Shown piece by piece: positions 20,674 to 29,140 of a stretch of 64,000 nt of DNA. The position numbers and the translations under genes are program-made. The DNA is from Arcticibacter pallidicorallinus (lineage in GTDB: Bacteria; Bacteroidota; Bacteroidia; Sphingobacteriales; Sphingobacteriaceae), in assembly GCF_003002875.1 (NCBI RefSeq), contig NZ_PVTH01000001.1, forward strand, positions 124,001-188,000, in the 5' to 3' direction. The notes under the pieces were generated by a model. That model was not told where the DNA came from and searched no databases. It worked only from the letters and a program-made list of their open reading frames with translations. Each line of letters begins with the position of its first letter. The stretch's first letter is position 1.

Positions 20674-21315
20674 ATGGATAAAACGTTTAATGACACTGAA
20701 TCTTACATCAGTAGCTTTCCTGAAAATGTACGACTGATCCTACAGCAGCTTCGGTCGGCCATAAAGGAAGCTGCACCCGAAGCCGAAGAGACGATTAAAT
20801 ACGACATGCCAACCTATGTTCAGCATGGTAATCTTGTTCATTTTGCTGCTTACAGGAACCATATTGGATTTTACGCCACACCGACAGGACACGCCGCATT
20901 TGAGCAACAGCTCTCCGGATACAAAAGTGGAAAAGGTTCGGTGCAGTTTCCAATTGAAGAAGCACTACCCCTGGAGCTGGTTAAAGAGATAGTCCGGTTC
21001 AGGGTATTGGAAAACAAAGAAAAAATCCAAAAGAAAAAAAACCTCCGAGTGTGTAAAAAGGGGCATCAATACTATAAGAGCAGCGACTGTCCGATTTGTC
21101 CCATCTGTGAAAAGGAATCTGAGCGACCCGAGAGCTTTCTCTCTTTTTTGAGCGCCCCGGCCCGGCGGGCGCTGGAGAGTAAAGGAATAGGAAGCGAAGA
21201 AACCCTCTCCCAGTACAAAGAAAAGGAGATCTTACAGCTTCATGGCTTAGGAAAGACTTCTTTGCCTCCTCTTCGGGAGGCGCTTTCAAAAAAAGGACTT
21301 AGTTTCAAAGAATAG
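20674..21315 (+). CDS. DUF1801 domain fused to a Cys-rich knuckle and an RNA polymerase alpha-CTD-like domain
   Basis: The 213-aa protein has three parts. Residues 5-120 form a DUF1801 (YdhG-like) domain: LQQLRSAIKEAAPEAEETIKY, MPTYVQHGNLVHFAAYRNHIG. Residues 127-145 hold Cys127, His131, Cys139, Cys142 and Cys145, a possible zinc site. Residues 155-212 read like the helix-hairpin-helix C-terminal domain of the RNA polymerase alpha subunit: LSAPARRALESKGIGSEETL, EILQLHGLGKTSLPPLREAL. No signal peptide, so cytosolic. DUF1801 proteins have been tied to iron homeostasis or small-molecule binding, without firm biochemistry. The alpha-CTD-like part suggests DNA or transcription-complex contact, which is inference. 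It ends convergently with pepD. Confidence 0.8.
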   Translation: MDKTFNDTESYISSFPENVRLILQQLRSAIKEAAPEAEETIKYDMPTYVQHGNLVHFAAYRNHIGFYATPTGHAAFEQQLSGYKSGKGSVQFPIEEALPLELVKEIVRFRVLENKEKIQKKKNLRVCKKGHQYYKSSDCPICPICEKESERPESFLSFLSAPARRALESKGIGSEETLSQYKEKEILQLHGLGKTSLPPLREALSKKGLSFKE

Positions 21316-21341
21316 CGAAATGCGAAACCGGACAATAATCA

Positions 21342-21386
21342 ACCCCTCTCCCCGACACCTATTAAATAAGTAAGGGGGCGAGGGGT
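21342..21386. terminator. GC-rich stem between convergent genes
   Basis: Arms 21342-21353 (ACCCCTCTCCCC) and 21375-21386 pair at 11 of 12 positions around a 21-bp loop. It lies between two converging stop codons, so it may end transcription in both directions; T-runs are weak. Confidence 0.5.
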
Positions 21387-21410
21387 GACTACTATCGTAA
21401 GCACATGTTC

Positions 21411-22877
21411 CTATGCTTTGGTCGGTATATTGGCCAATATCTCCAGCAGGAACTTCCAAAACTTCTGCACGGAGCTTATAGAAACTCTTTCAGCGGGCGA
21501 ATGCGCTCCCCGGATTGTCGGCCCGAAGGAGATCATATCCATATTCGGATAGTTTCTTCCCAGTATACCGCATTCCAGACCTGCATGGCAGGCAACAACA
21601 TCAGCTTTCGAATCATTCTGATCCTCATAAATTTTTATAAGCACTTTGAGGATCTCAGAATCAGGGTTCGGTGTCCAACCCGGATAAGAACCCGAGAATT
21701 CTACATCACATCCCATCAGTTCAAACGCAGCACTCAAGGAATTAGCAAGGTCAAACTTGGATGATTCTACAGATGAGCGGGTCAAGCATTTAATGCTGAT
21801 ACTTCCTTTCCCAGCGGATACCCGTGCAATGTTATTCGATGTCTCAACGAGATCTTCCAACTCCGTGCTCATCTTATAAACGCCATTGTGTGCAGTGTAA
21901 ATGGCCTGAATAAGAGCTTTTTGTTCGGCCACAGGCATGACCCTGGCGGGTACAGTATCCTGCTTATCAAAGGTGATGGCTAAGGAAGGCTCGGTACTGC
22001 GGTATTCGAATTTGATATCATCGACTGCTACCTGCACGCTTTGGAGGAAGGCCACCTCCCTATCAGGTTCAACTACCGTCAGAGCCACACTCTCCCGTGG
22101 GATAGCGTTCCGTAAGCTTCCTCCCTGCAGATTTGATATTCTCAGTCCGGCATGCTTCTCAGCCTGAAATAAGATCCTGTTCATAATCTTATTGGCATTG
22201 CCGAGTCCCTTATGGATGTCCATTCCTGAATGGCCGCCCTGTAGTCCTTTTACAGTAATCAGATAGGACAGACTCTTCTCCGGGACAGGCTCCTCAACAT
22301 AAGATTTCGCCGCAGTGACGTCAATTCCCCCGGCACAGCCTATGTCAATTTCATCATCTTCTTCCGTATCCAGATTGAGCAATATTTCACCTTTCAAAAC
22401 ACCACCTTTTAATCCCATCGCACCGGTCATCCCCGTTTCTTCGTCCACAGTAAAAAGTGCTTCAATCGAAGGGTGAGCAATCGTCTCAGAGGCAAGGATC
22501 GCCATAATGGCTGCCACACCAATCCCATTATCAGCGCCCAATGTAGTGCCTTCAGCACAAACCCAGTCACCATCAACCAACATCTTAATACCTTGCGTCG
22601 TGAAGTCAAACTCCGTATCGTTATTCTTCTGGTGTACCATATCCAAATGGGATTGTAATACCACCGTCTTCGCGTTTTCCAAGCCCGCTGTTGCAGGCTT
22701 TCTGATGATGATATTTCCGGTTTCGTCTTTATAAGCATCCAGTGAAAGCTTTGCGGCGAAGTCCATCATAAATGCAATCACCTGCTCTTCCTTTTTAGAG
22801 GCACGTGGCACAGTATTCAGTGCATCAAAATTGCTCCACAGCTCGCGAGGTTCCAGCTGCGCTATTTCGTTATTCAT
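21411..22877 (-). CDS. pepD: Aminoacyl-histidine dipeptidase (peptidase D), M20 family
   Basis: The 488-aa protein matches PepD of the M20 metallopeptidases in length and motifs. Metal ligands by position are His77 in SHLDMVH with Asp79, the bridging Asp116 in GADNGIGVA, Glu146/Glu147 in DEETGMTGA, Asp170 in LLNLDTEED, and a late His in RGAHSPAERV. The lid domain lies between about 190 and 390. No signal peptide, so it is cytosolic and cleaves dipeptides such as carnosine-like Xaa-His. The gene ends convergently with the DUF1801 fusion gene and starts 79 bp after the M13 gene's stop. A strong hairpin terminator lies between them, so pepD is probably transcribed on its own. The lack of a second in-frame Met near the start supports ATG at 22877. 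Confidence 0.93.
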   Translation of the reverse strand: MNNEIAQLEPRELWSNFDALNTVPRASKKEEQVIAFMMDFAAKLSLDAYKDETGNIIIRKPATAGLENAKTVVLQSHLDMVHQKNNDTEFDFTTQGIKMLVDGDWVCAEGTTLGADNGIGVAAIMAILASETIAHPSIEALFTVDEETGMTGAMGLKGGVLKGEILLNLDTEEDDEIDIGCAGGIDVTAAKSYVEEPVPEKSLSYLITVKGLQGGHSGMDIHKGLGNANKIMNRILFQAEKHAGLRISNLQGGSLRNAIPRESVALTVVEPDREVAFLQSVQVAVDDIKFEYRSTEPSLAITFDKQDTVPARVMPVAEQKALIQAIYTAHNGVYKMSTELEDLVETSNNIARVSAGKGSISIKCLTRSSVESSKFDLANSLSAAFELMGCDVEFSGSYPGWTPNPDSEILKVLIKIYEDQNDSKADVVACHAGLECGILGRNYPNMDMISFGPTIRGAHSPAERVSISSVQKFWKFLLEILANIPTKA

Positions 22878-22920
22878 ATTTTATCAATTCTAGTAAGGTG
22901 AATTTCAGTGCTTTTGAACA

Positions 22921-22953
22921 AAAAAGGCTGCCGGAATCTTCGGCAGCCTTTTT
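22921..22953 (-). terminator. Rho-independent terminator of the M13 peptidase gene
   Basis: AAAAAGGCTGCCG, loop GAATCTT, CGGCAGCCTTTTT: a perfect stem that reads as stem plus T-run on either strand. It begins 3 bp beyond the M13 stop codon on the minus strand. Confidence 0.85.
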
Positions 22954-22956
22954 CTG

Positions 22957-24993
22957 TTACCAGATGCGGATACGCTCTTCTGGTTTTTTATACAGCTTGT
23001 CGCCAGGCTGCACATTAAATGCTTCGTACCAGGCATCCATGTTTACCGGAGCGCCGATAGTGCGGTATTGTCCTGGTGAATGCGGATCTGTCAGAATAAA
23101 CTGAGCAGCAGTTTCCGGGAGAATGTTGCCTCTCCAAACCTGTGCCCACGACAGGAAGAAACGCTGATCTGGAGTAAATCCATCAATCTTGTCATTCGAC
23201 TGTCCTTGCTTAGTCATCTTAAAAGCTTCGTAAGCAGCATTCAAACCGCCAAGGTCACCTATGTTCTCACCCATCGTGAATTTGCCGTTTACATGCAAAG
23301 TGTCAAGTACGGTGTATTTGTCGAATTGCTCACCCAAAGCCTTGGTCTTTTCTTTAAATCTGGCAAGATCTTCTGCGGTCCACCAGTTACGCAGGCTTCC
23401 GTCTTTGTCATACTGACTGCCGGAATCATCAAAACCGTGAGACATCTCATGTCCTATTACCGCACCTATGCCGCCATAATTCACGGCGTCATCTGCATTC
23501 GGGTCAAAGAACGGGAATTGGAGTATACCGGCAGGGAATACGATTTCGTTCATAACCGGACTGTAGTACGCGTTTACAGTTGGTGCTGTCATACCCCAGC
23601 GGCTGCGGTCAACCGGTTTGCCCAATTGGCCTACCATTTCGTTATAAGCCCAAGTATCAGCATTACGAACATTCTGGAAGAATGTGCCTGATGTAATAGC
23701 CAGTCCATCGTAGTTTTTCCATTTATCAGGATAGCCAATCTTCGGTCTGAAAGCGTGAAGCTTAGCCAGTGCTTTTTCCTTCGTTACATCGCTCATCCAG
23801 TCCAGATTCTTGATTCGAATCTCGAAAGCCTTCCTCAGGTTTTCCACAAGAACCTGCATTCTTGCTTTAGCCTCAGGCTTGAAATATGTTTTCACATAAA
23901 GCTGTCCCAGGAGATCGCCGATAGAATTGTCGGTGAGAGATGACATTCTTTGCCATCTTGGAGTCTGCACCCGCTGACCCGATAGTACCTGGTTATATTC
24001 AAATTGAGCAGCAACAAACGGCGAGCTCAGGTATGAAGCAGAGTTTTTCAGGACATTCCATTTAAGATAAACTTTCAGGTCGTTTACAGGCGTCTGTTTT
24101 AACGTGCTGTTCAACGCAGTAAAGAAAGACGGAACACCTACCAGAATGGTATCTTGCCCGCTTACCTTCAGCTTGCTTAACATAGAAGGCCAGTTAAAAA
24201 CGGGCGTGTTTTTGCTGAACTCAGAGATAGCAAACTTGTTATACGTTTTGTGTGGATCACGAAGCTCCACGCGGCTAAGCTGGTCTGCAGCTAGTGTTTT
24301 TTCGAAATTAAACACGATGTCTGCATTCTTTTTTGCCTCTGCTTCTGTTGAACCGGTCAGACGGAAAAGCTTGGTCATGTATGTTTTATAAGCCTCCTGG
24401 ATTTTCAGACTTCTTGCATCTGATTTCAGGTAGTAGTCGCGGTCAGGAAGTGAAGTCCCTCCCTGTGAGAGCTGCGGTACCATGTTGTTAACATTCTTGC
24501 GGTCCTGACCCACATAGAAGCTAAAGAATGGAGAAGCTAATCCGCTCGTGCGAAGCACTGCTGCTTCGTTCAAGATACCGCTAAGATCTTTGATGGAATT
24601 GACGCGGGCAAGATCTTTTTTGATAGGGGTATATCCCAACTTTTCGATCGTCACGCTATCCATAGCAGCGGTATAGAAATCGCCTACTCTTTTTTCAGGA
24701 GAACCGGCAGGTGCGTTCTTGTTGCCCGCAGCTTCTTCAATAATGCCCTTAACCGCATTGATATTGAAGTCGCGTAGCACGTTGAAACTTCCCCAACGCG
24801 TTTCTTTGGCAGGAACCGGATTGTTTTTAATCCATGTACCACTGGCATACTCGTAGAAATCGTCGCCGGGTTTTACTGAAAGATCCATATTCGCAGGATC
24901 GATAAACTTAGTCTGAGCAGACTGTTGAGCCTGAGCCTGAAGTTGAAATGCAACCAGACCAGGTAGAATTAAGTGAAGGTATTTACTTTTCAT
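22957..24993 (-). CDS. M13 family zinc metallopeptidase (neprilysin/PepO-like), exported
   Basis: The 678-aa protein starts with a signal peptide (to AQAQQ, about residue 23). The N-terminal M13 domain (about 45-430) is followed by the catalytic domain with His515-Glu516-xx-His519 in IGHEMSHGFDD, third ligand Glu576 in GENIGDLGG, and the family's substrate-binding block NAYYSPVMNEIVFPAGILQ. It ends with RIW, where M13 proteins usually have C-x-x-W; the Cys is replaced. Family members cleave short peptides in the periplasm or at the cell surface. A -7 box lies about 38 bp upstream (25031-25038) and a strong terminator follows, so it is monocistronic. No frameshift or missing active-site residue was seen. 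Confidence 0.93.
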   Translation of the reverse strand: MKSKYLHLILPGLVAFQLQAQAQQSAQTKFIDPANMDLSVKPGDDFYEYASGTWIKNNPVPAKETRWGSFNVLRDFNINAVKGIIEEAAGNKNAPAGSPEKRVGDFYTAAMDSVTIEKLGYTPIKKDLARVNSIKDLSGILNEAAVLRTSGLASPFFSFYVGQDRKNVNNMVPQLSQGGTSLPDRDYYLKSDARSLKIQEAYKTYMTKLFRLTGSTEAEAKKNADIVFNFEKTLAADQLSRVELRDPHKTYNKFAISEFSKNTPVFNWPSMLSKLKVSGQDTILVGVPSFFTALNSTLKQTPVNDLKVYLKWNVLKNSASYLSSPFVAAQFEYNQVLSGQRVQTPRWQRMSSLTDNSIGDLLGQLYVKTYFKPEAKARMQVLVENLRKAFEIRIKNLDWMSDVTKEKALAKLHAFRPKIGYPDKWKNYDGLAITSGTFFQNVRNADTWAYNEMVGQLGKPVDRSRWGMTAPTVNAYYSPVMNEIVFPAGILQFPFFDPNADDAVNYGGIGAVIGHEMSHGFDDSGSQYDKDGSLRNWWTAEDLARFKEKTKALGEQFDKYTVLDTLHVNGKFTMGENIGDLGGLNAAYEAFKMTKQGQSNDKIDGFTPDQRFFLSWAQVWRGNILPETAAQFILTDPHSPGQYRTIGAPVNMDAWYEAFNVQPGDKLYKKPEERIRIW

Positions 24994-25030
24994 GAATGAT
25001 TATAACGCGCTTCTATATGAGAATATGGTG

Positions 25031-25038
25031 CAAAACTA
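25031..25038 (-). promoter_or_regulatory. -7 box TAGTTTTG for the M13 peptidase gene
   Basis: Reads TAGTTTTG on the minus strand (TAnnTTTG). The predicted start lies near 25027, giving a leader of about 34 nt. Confidence 0.5.
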
Positions 25039-25233
25039 TTGATTTTACATTTCAAAAGTAAATGCTCACATAATTAAGGCGTTAAAAAGCTAAGGAGTAC
25101 TTAAGACGAAAAGGGTTTACGGTAGGCGCTTACTCAGCCTGTTAAAAGCCCTAATGCAACCTGAGAAGGTTGTTGGATGTCAAATGAGCCAGCGGCCGCA
25201 ACTGCAGCCCCTGGTCTCGGCATCCCGCATTAC

Positions 25234-26124
25234 TTACTTATCAATCATTTTGTATACGCGTACGTAGTCTACTTCCATTGATTTAGGGAAGATAGTATCA
25301 TCTACACCTTGCGCCCCGCCCCAGTTTCCGCCTACTGCCACATTCATCAGCAAGTGAAAGCGTTTGTCAAACGGCCAGGCGGCATAGCCCTGTCCGTTAT
25401 TGATAAACTCAAAAATGAGCTCATTCTCAATATAACCGCGAATGGCATAGGGAGTCCAGTCGAGGCGATAGAGCTGAAACTCATCAAACGCCTTGGGAAA
25501 CTTCTTCGATACGCCTTTCTGCGTATTGATCGAGTGGTTGAAGGCCTCCGTGTGAACAGTCACATGTATGACTGTGGGGTCGTAACCAACATGCTCCATG
25601 ATATCGATCTCCCCCGACTTTGGCCAGGTTCCATATGCATTATCCGTCGGAAGCATCCAGAGCGCAGGCCAGGTACCGCGACCTGAGGGTATCTTCGCCT
25701 TTATTTCTATACGTCCGTAGAGAAAATCTCCCTTGCCTTTGCTGACAAGGCGGGCGGATGTATAAGCGTTTGCTCCCGAGTTCTCCTTCCTTGCCGTGAT
25801 GGTCAATATGCCATTGTTCACGCTGGCATTACTTAGGCTGTTGGTGTAATTCTGCAGCTCATTATTTCCCCATCCGGTTCCACCCAAATCATAGCCCCAT
25901 TTAGCGGGATCAGGTGCTCCGTTGGTATTAAACTCATCAGCCCAAACGGGATTGGTCTCAAATGCCCAGCCTTTGTCTGTCGGCGGACCTGTTTCTACGA
26001 CCGTCGGGTCCTTTGGAATGGGTTTCAAGTCTGCTTTACCTGAACATGCCATGAGCAGCCCGGCAAGTACTACTTTACCAATGATTAGTGTTTGCATGTT
26101 AAATATCTTGATGTTCTGAATCAT
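25234..26124 (-). CDS. GH16 beta-glucanase (laminarinase/lichenase type), lipoprotein
   Basis: This 296-aa protein is the last gene of the susC-susD operon. A lipoprotein signal ends in LMAC (Cys27 from the first Met). The GH16 jelly-roll covers about 55-295, with the catalytic E-x-D-x-x-E set at Glu172, Asp174 and Glu177 in GEIDIMEHVG. The cleft motifs WPALWMLP and MNVAVGGNWGG fit beta-1,3 or mixed-linkage glucanases. The EIDIME spelling, with the extra Met, is the beta-bulge form of laminarinase-like enzymes. It should cut glucan at the cell surface and feed the SusCD pair. ATG 26124 has a GAAAGG-like site 7-8 bp upstream; ATG 26097 is an alternative that leaves the lipobox intact. A weak hairpin at 25157-25172 lies downstream. 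Confidence 0.92.
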   Translation of the reverse strand: MIQNIKIFNMQTLIIGKVVLAGLLMACSGKADLKPIPKDPTVVETGPPTDKGWAFETNPVWADEFNTNGAPDPAKWGYDLGGTGWGNNELQNYTNSLSNASVNNGILTITARKENSGANAYTSARLVSKGKGDFLYGRIEIKAKIPSGRGTWPALWMLPTDNAYGTWPKSGEIDIMEHVGYDPTVIHVTVHTEAFNHSINTQKGVSKKFPKAFDEFQLYRLDWTPYAIRGYIENELIFEFINNGQGYAAWPFDKRFHLLMNVAVGGNWGGAQGVDDTIFPKSMEVDYVRVYKMIDK

Positions 26125-26153
26125 TATATGCCTTTCTTTAGGTAGCGAATACG

Positions 26154-27539
26154 TTATTGAAGCTCAAATAAGCCGAGATAGAAAATCCCTGGTGTCTGAT
26201 GTCCCTCGCCTCCGGGTTGGATAACGATCTGGTCATAGATCGTTGTGGATGAGATAGCTGAGAAATCGAATTCCAGTTCCACCCATTGGTTAAGCTGAGG
26301 TACTTGCTTTATAACCTCGGTTTGCGTCTGCCAGGCATTTCCGCCCGCAAGCGAGTTCTGAAGTTTTACGGCGACCTGCTGCTTTACTGCCGGATACTCA
26401 TTTCCTCCGGGGAAGAAAACCTTCATTTTGAATTTATTACGGGTACTCAGATCGATGCGGTAGTCAAGAGTGGTCTGAAGATTGCCATACTGGTTAGCTT
26501 CTCCCTGCAGGCGCTGGTAATAGGCTACCTTTGCATCAGTATGAAGCCCCTGCGGGAATGGATTGTCAAAGTTTGGTTTATAGATGATGGCGTCTGCCCT
26601 CCATGGAATGGTACCGGTACCATCGAATTTATCCAGGAGATTTGCCGTCTTCAGAGGTTTCTCAACAACCGGACGGGTGAATCCTTTTGGTACAAGTTTC
26701 AGATACCAGGCATTAGCGGGGGTAGCCTTATCCGCCGCCTTCAAGTACAGCTCCGTATCATTCAGTGCCAGGATCTCATATTTTGACATGCCGGTGTAGT
26801 AAGCGATAAATCCGCCGCCTGAAATGGAAAGGAACTGTTTTCCGCCTTCTTCTGTGATACTCCATTTCATTCCGGTGGGTGGAGTGTAGCTCACCGCCCG
26901 GTCATCCCCGGGGCCGCCACCATTAATTCCTGCGGCGTTCGCCCCATTGGCAAAGGTTTCTCCGTTGTTTACATAGGTATAAGCGAGGTTATTACTGAGT
27001 GTGAAAGTCATTTCGTCATCGTAAAAACCGAGGTCTTTCTTTTCATTCGGAGCGGCTGTATACCACTCTGGTACGGATTTCTCTGCCGGACCCACCCCAA
27101 GGTGTCCGGAGGCTTCTTTGTCGATAACCCATGTTTTTCCGGGTACATTGCTTCCTCCGCCTGTCAGGAAATTATAATCCGCACGGTCGAGCATCTCCGG
27201 CTTGGTCTGTGCGATGTTAATTGTTTTCGTACTGCTCGCAGAACCGCCACTGGTGTATATGGTCAGTTTGACCACATAGTCGCCCGAAAGAGGGAAGGAG
27301 CCGGTAAGCTGGTCGCCGGCTCCGGTCTGTCCGTTACCTAGATCCCAGATGGCCCTGTTTACAGGTCCTGATTCGTTTTTGAAGGTAATGATATTGGCAT
27401 TGTCGGATGAGGGACTCGCCGAAAATTTCACCTGCTCTTCAGAAGGAGCGGGTCCGAGTTCAGGATCTTCCACCTGGCAGCCGATCAGTCCTGTTGCTAT
27501 ATAAAGCAGGAGGACCAGATTATTTATATGTGCTTTCAT
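26154..27539 (-). CDS. Surface glycan-binding lipoprotein candidate with PKD domain
   Basis: The 461-aa product has a lipobox ATGLIGC (Cys21) and sits third in the operon, 15 bp after susD and 29 bp before GH16. A PKD domain (about 40-108, with WDLGNGQTG and GDYVVKLTIY) follows the signal. The rest is beta-rich. A mid-region (about 120-290) reads like the family of PUL surface proteins, and a C-terminal region (about 300-460) has a jelly-roll feel (ELEFDFSAIS, IVIQPGGEG). In characterised PULs the gene in this slot encodes a surface glycan-binding protein that captures polysaccharide beside SusD. Function rests on position and domain order. No catalytic motif was seen. Confidence 0.78.
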   Translation of the reverse strand: MKAHINNLVLLLYIATGLIGCQVEDPELGPAPSEEQVKFSASPSSDNANIITFKNESGPVNRAIWDLGNGQTGAGDQLTGSFPLSGDYVVKLTIYTSGGSASSTKTINIAQTKPEMLDRADYNFLTGGGSNVPGKTWVIDKEASGHLGVGPAEKSVPEWYTAAPNEKKDLGFYDDEMTFTLSNNLAYTYVNNGETFANGANAAGINGGGPGDDRAVSYTPPTGMKWSITEEGGKQFLSISGGGFIAYYTGMSKYEILALNDTELYLKAADKATPANAWYLKLVPKGFTRPVVEKPLKTANLLDKFDGTGTIPWRADAIIYKPNFDNPFPQGLHTDAKVAYYQRLQGEANQYGNLQTTLDYRIDLSTRNKFKMKVFFPGGNEYPAVKQQVAVKLQNSLAGGNAWQTQTEVIKQVPQLNQWVELEFDFSAISSTTIYDQIVIQPGGEGHQTPGIFYLGLFELQ

Positions 27540-27554
27540 CTTAATCGGGTAATT

Positions 27555-29132
27555 TTAAAAGTTGGGTTTAAGTACTCCGGCGCATTGATCAATCTCACTT
27601 TGAGGGATTGGGAAGAGACCGCGCGTCGCCGGATTGAACGTGACGTTAAAATCTATCTGATCCCCTACATAACCTGGACCCCGCTTGTTCTGGATACTGA
27701 TGTTTTGGTTTGCAACAGTCAGTCCCTGCCGTAAAAGATCCCAATAGCGATGTCCTTCCAGCGCCAGCTCAACCCTTCGTTCCTGATAGATGTTGGCCAG
27801 GGTCGCTGGTTTTCCGGGCAGGTCAACCCGGTCTCTTACACGGTTGAAATAGGTCTGGGCCTGAGTTCCTCCTGTAGTTACTTCCAGCTCTGCAGCCATC
27901 AGCAAAACATCTGAGAAACGGATTGACCGGTAATTGTTCCCCCAGTTCAATTCATACTGCCCGTTAATAGGCCTGTATTCGTTCGTAGTCGTGTACTTTT
28001 TGCTGAAGAAGCCGGTATGCTGATACCCGGTTGAAACTGCGCCGCTCAAATCATCTGCCTGAGACAGAATGGTAGCGCCCCTTCTTGGATCGTTGGGTTC
28101 GAAAGCGTTATTCAGCTCCTGGGTTACCGGGGCAAAGCTCCAGCCGGAGTTGTAATTTGGATCACCGTTTATGCGTGGGCCTTGCATCAACGGTTGCATA
28201 TTGCCCTCACCACCTTGAATATAGTTCCAGTCGAACCAGGGATTGTCGCTTGAATAAGAGATTTCCCAAACGGATTCTTTACTGAACTCGTTGGCCTTGC
28301 TGAAGTTATCGGCATAATTCTCCAGCAAGGTGTGCCCGCTATTATCAATCACATCCTTAAGTTGCTGCAGAGCGTAGGCTGCGTTAACCGGTGTGCTGCC
28401 CGCCTGTAGATCGCCATTATAAACCCCTTTGTAAAACAAGTATACTCTTGCAAGCAAAGCCTGAGCAGACCAGCGGGTAGCATGTGCTTTGCTCGTGCGC
28501 AGGTCGGCTTTTTCTAAAGCAGGGAACGCTTCGATAAGGTCCAGGGCAATTTGCCCGAACATTTGTGCGGGCTCCGCTGCAGGGCTGCAGTATTCGCCGG
28601 GCGACTGTGGCGCTAATATCAGAGGGATGTTTCCGAACCACTTCGCCAGATCAAAGTAAAAATGGGCTCTGAGAAACTTACATTCCGCAGCAATTCTGTT
28701 TTTCTTATCCTCGCTCATAGGAATGTCCGGAAGCTTCTGCAGCAGCAGGTTAGCCCGGTAGATGCCGGTGTAATGATTAGCCCAGTACACCCTGGTCAGC
28801 GAGTTGGTGGTCAGCATATTGTGCTGGTCTATCTGGATCATATCGGGAGAGTCTGAACGACTGGAGCCACCTGCAAAGGCGTCATCAGAAGCAATGTCAG
28901 ACATCATGGGGTCGGGACTAAAACCTCCTCCTCCGGCATTAGTATGCCATTGAAGTGCATCATAGACGCTGTTAAGCGCTTCCTGCGCATCTTTTTCCGT
29001 CTTATAGAAGTTCTGCTCCACGCGATTATCCAACGGTGCCAGGTCAAGAAAATCTTTACAAGAGGAAATGCTGCCAAAAAGTAAACCTGACAGTAGGAAT
29101 ATGGAGAGTTGTTTTTTAGTTGCTTTCATCAT
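27555..29132 (-). CDS. SusD-family outer-membrane lipoprotein (RagB/SusD)
   Basis: The 525-aa protein has a lipobox SISSC (Cys25) followed by KDFLDLAPLD, the standard SusD N-terminus. TPR helices cover the middle part (CKFLRAHFYFDLAKWFGNIPLIL is the hallmark block near 150-175). The C-terminal signature ERRVELALEGHRYWDLLRQG, then LFPIPQSEID, is complete. It lies 8 bp behind susC, so translation may be coupled. SusD forms the lid of the SusC transporter and hands over oligosaccharide; the operon context with GH16 points to a beta-glucan. An in-frame second Met is directly after the first, so the start is uncertain by one codon. Confidence 0.96.
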   Translation of the reverse strand: MMKATKKQLSIFLLSGLLFGSISSCKDFLDLAPLDNRVEQNFYKTEKDAQEALNSVYDALQWHTNAGGGGFSPDPMMSDIASDDAFAGGSSRSDSPDMIQIDQHNMLTTNSLTRVYWANHYTGIYRANLLLQKLPDIPMSEDKKNRIAAECKFLRAHFYFDLAKWFGNIPLILAPQSPGEYCSPAAEPAQMFGQIALDLIEAFPALEKADLRTSKAHATRWSAQALLARVYLFYKGVYNGDLQAGSTPVNAAYALQQLKDVIDNSGHTLLENYADNFSKANEFSKESVWEISYSSDNPWFDWNYIQGGEGNMQPLMQGPRINGDPNYNSGWSFAPVTQELNNAFEPNDPRRGATILSQADDLSGAVSTGYQHTGFFSKKYTTTNEYRPINGQYELNWGNNYRSIRFSDVLLMAAELEVTTGGTQAQTYFNRVRDRVDLPGKPATLANIYQERRVELALEGHRYWDLLRQGLTVANQNISIQNKRGPGYVGDQIDFNVTFNPATRGLFPIPQSEIDQCAGVLKPNF

Positions 29133-29140
29133 TTCTCGGG

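Noticed and set aside
25157-25172. Hairpin CAACCT/AGGTTG as terminator of the GH16 operon
   Set aside because: Stem is only 6 bp, about 60 bp from the stop, with no T-run; too weak to list as a feature.
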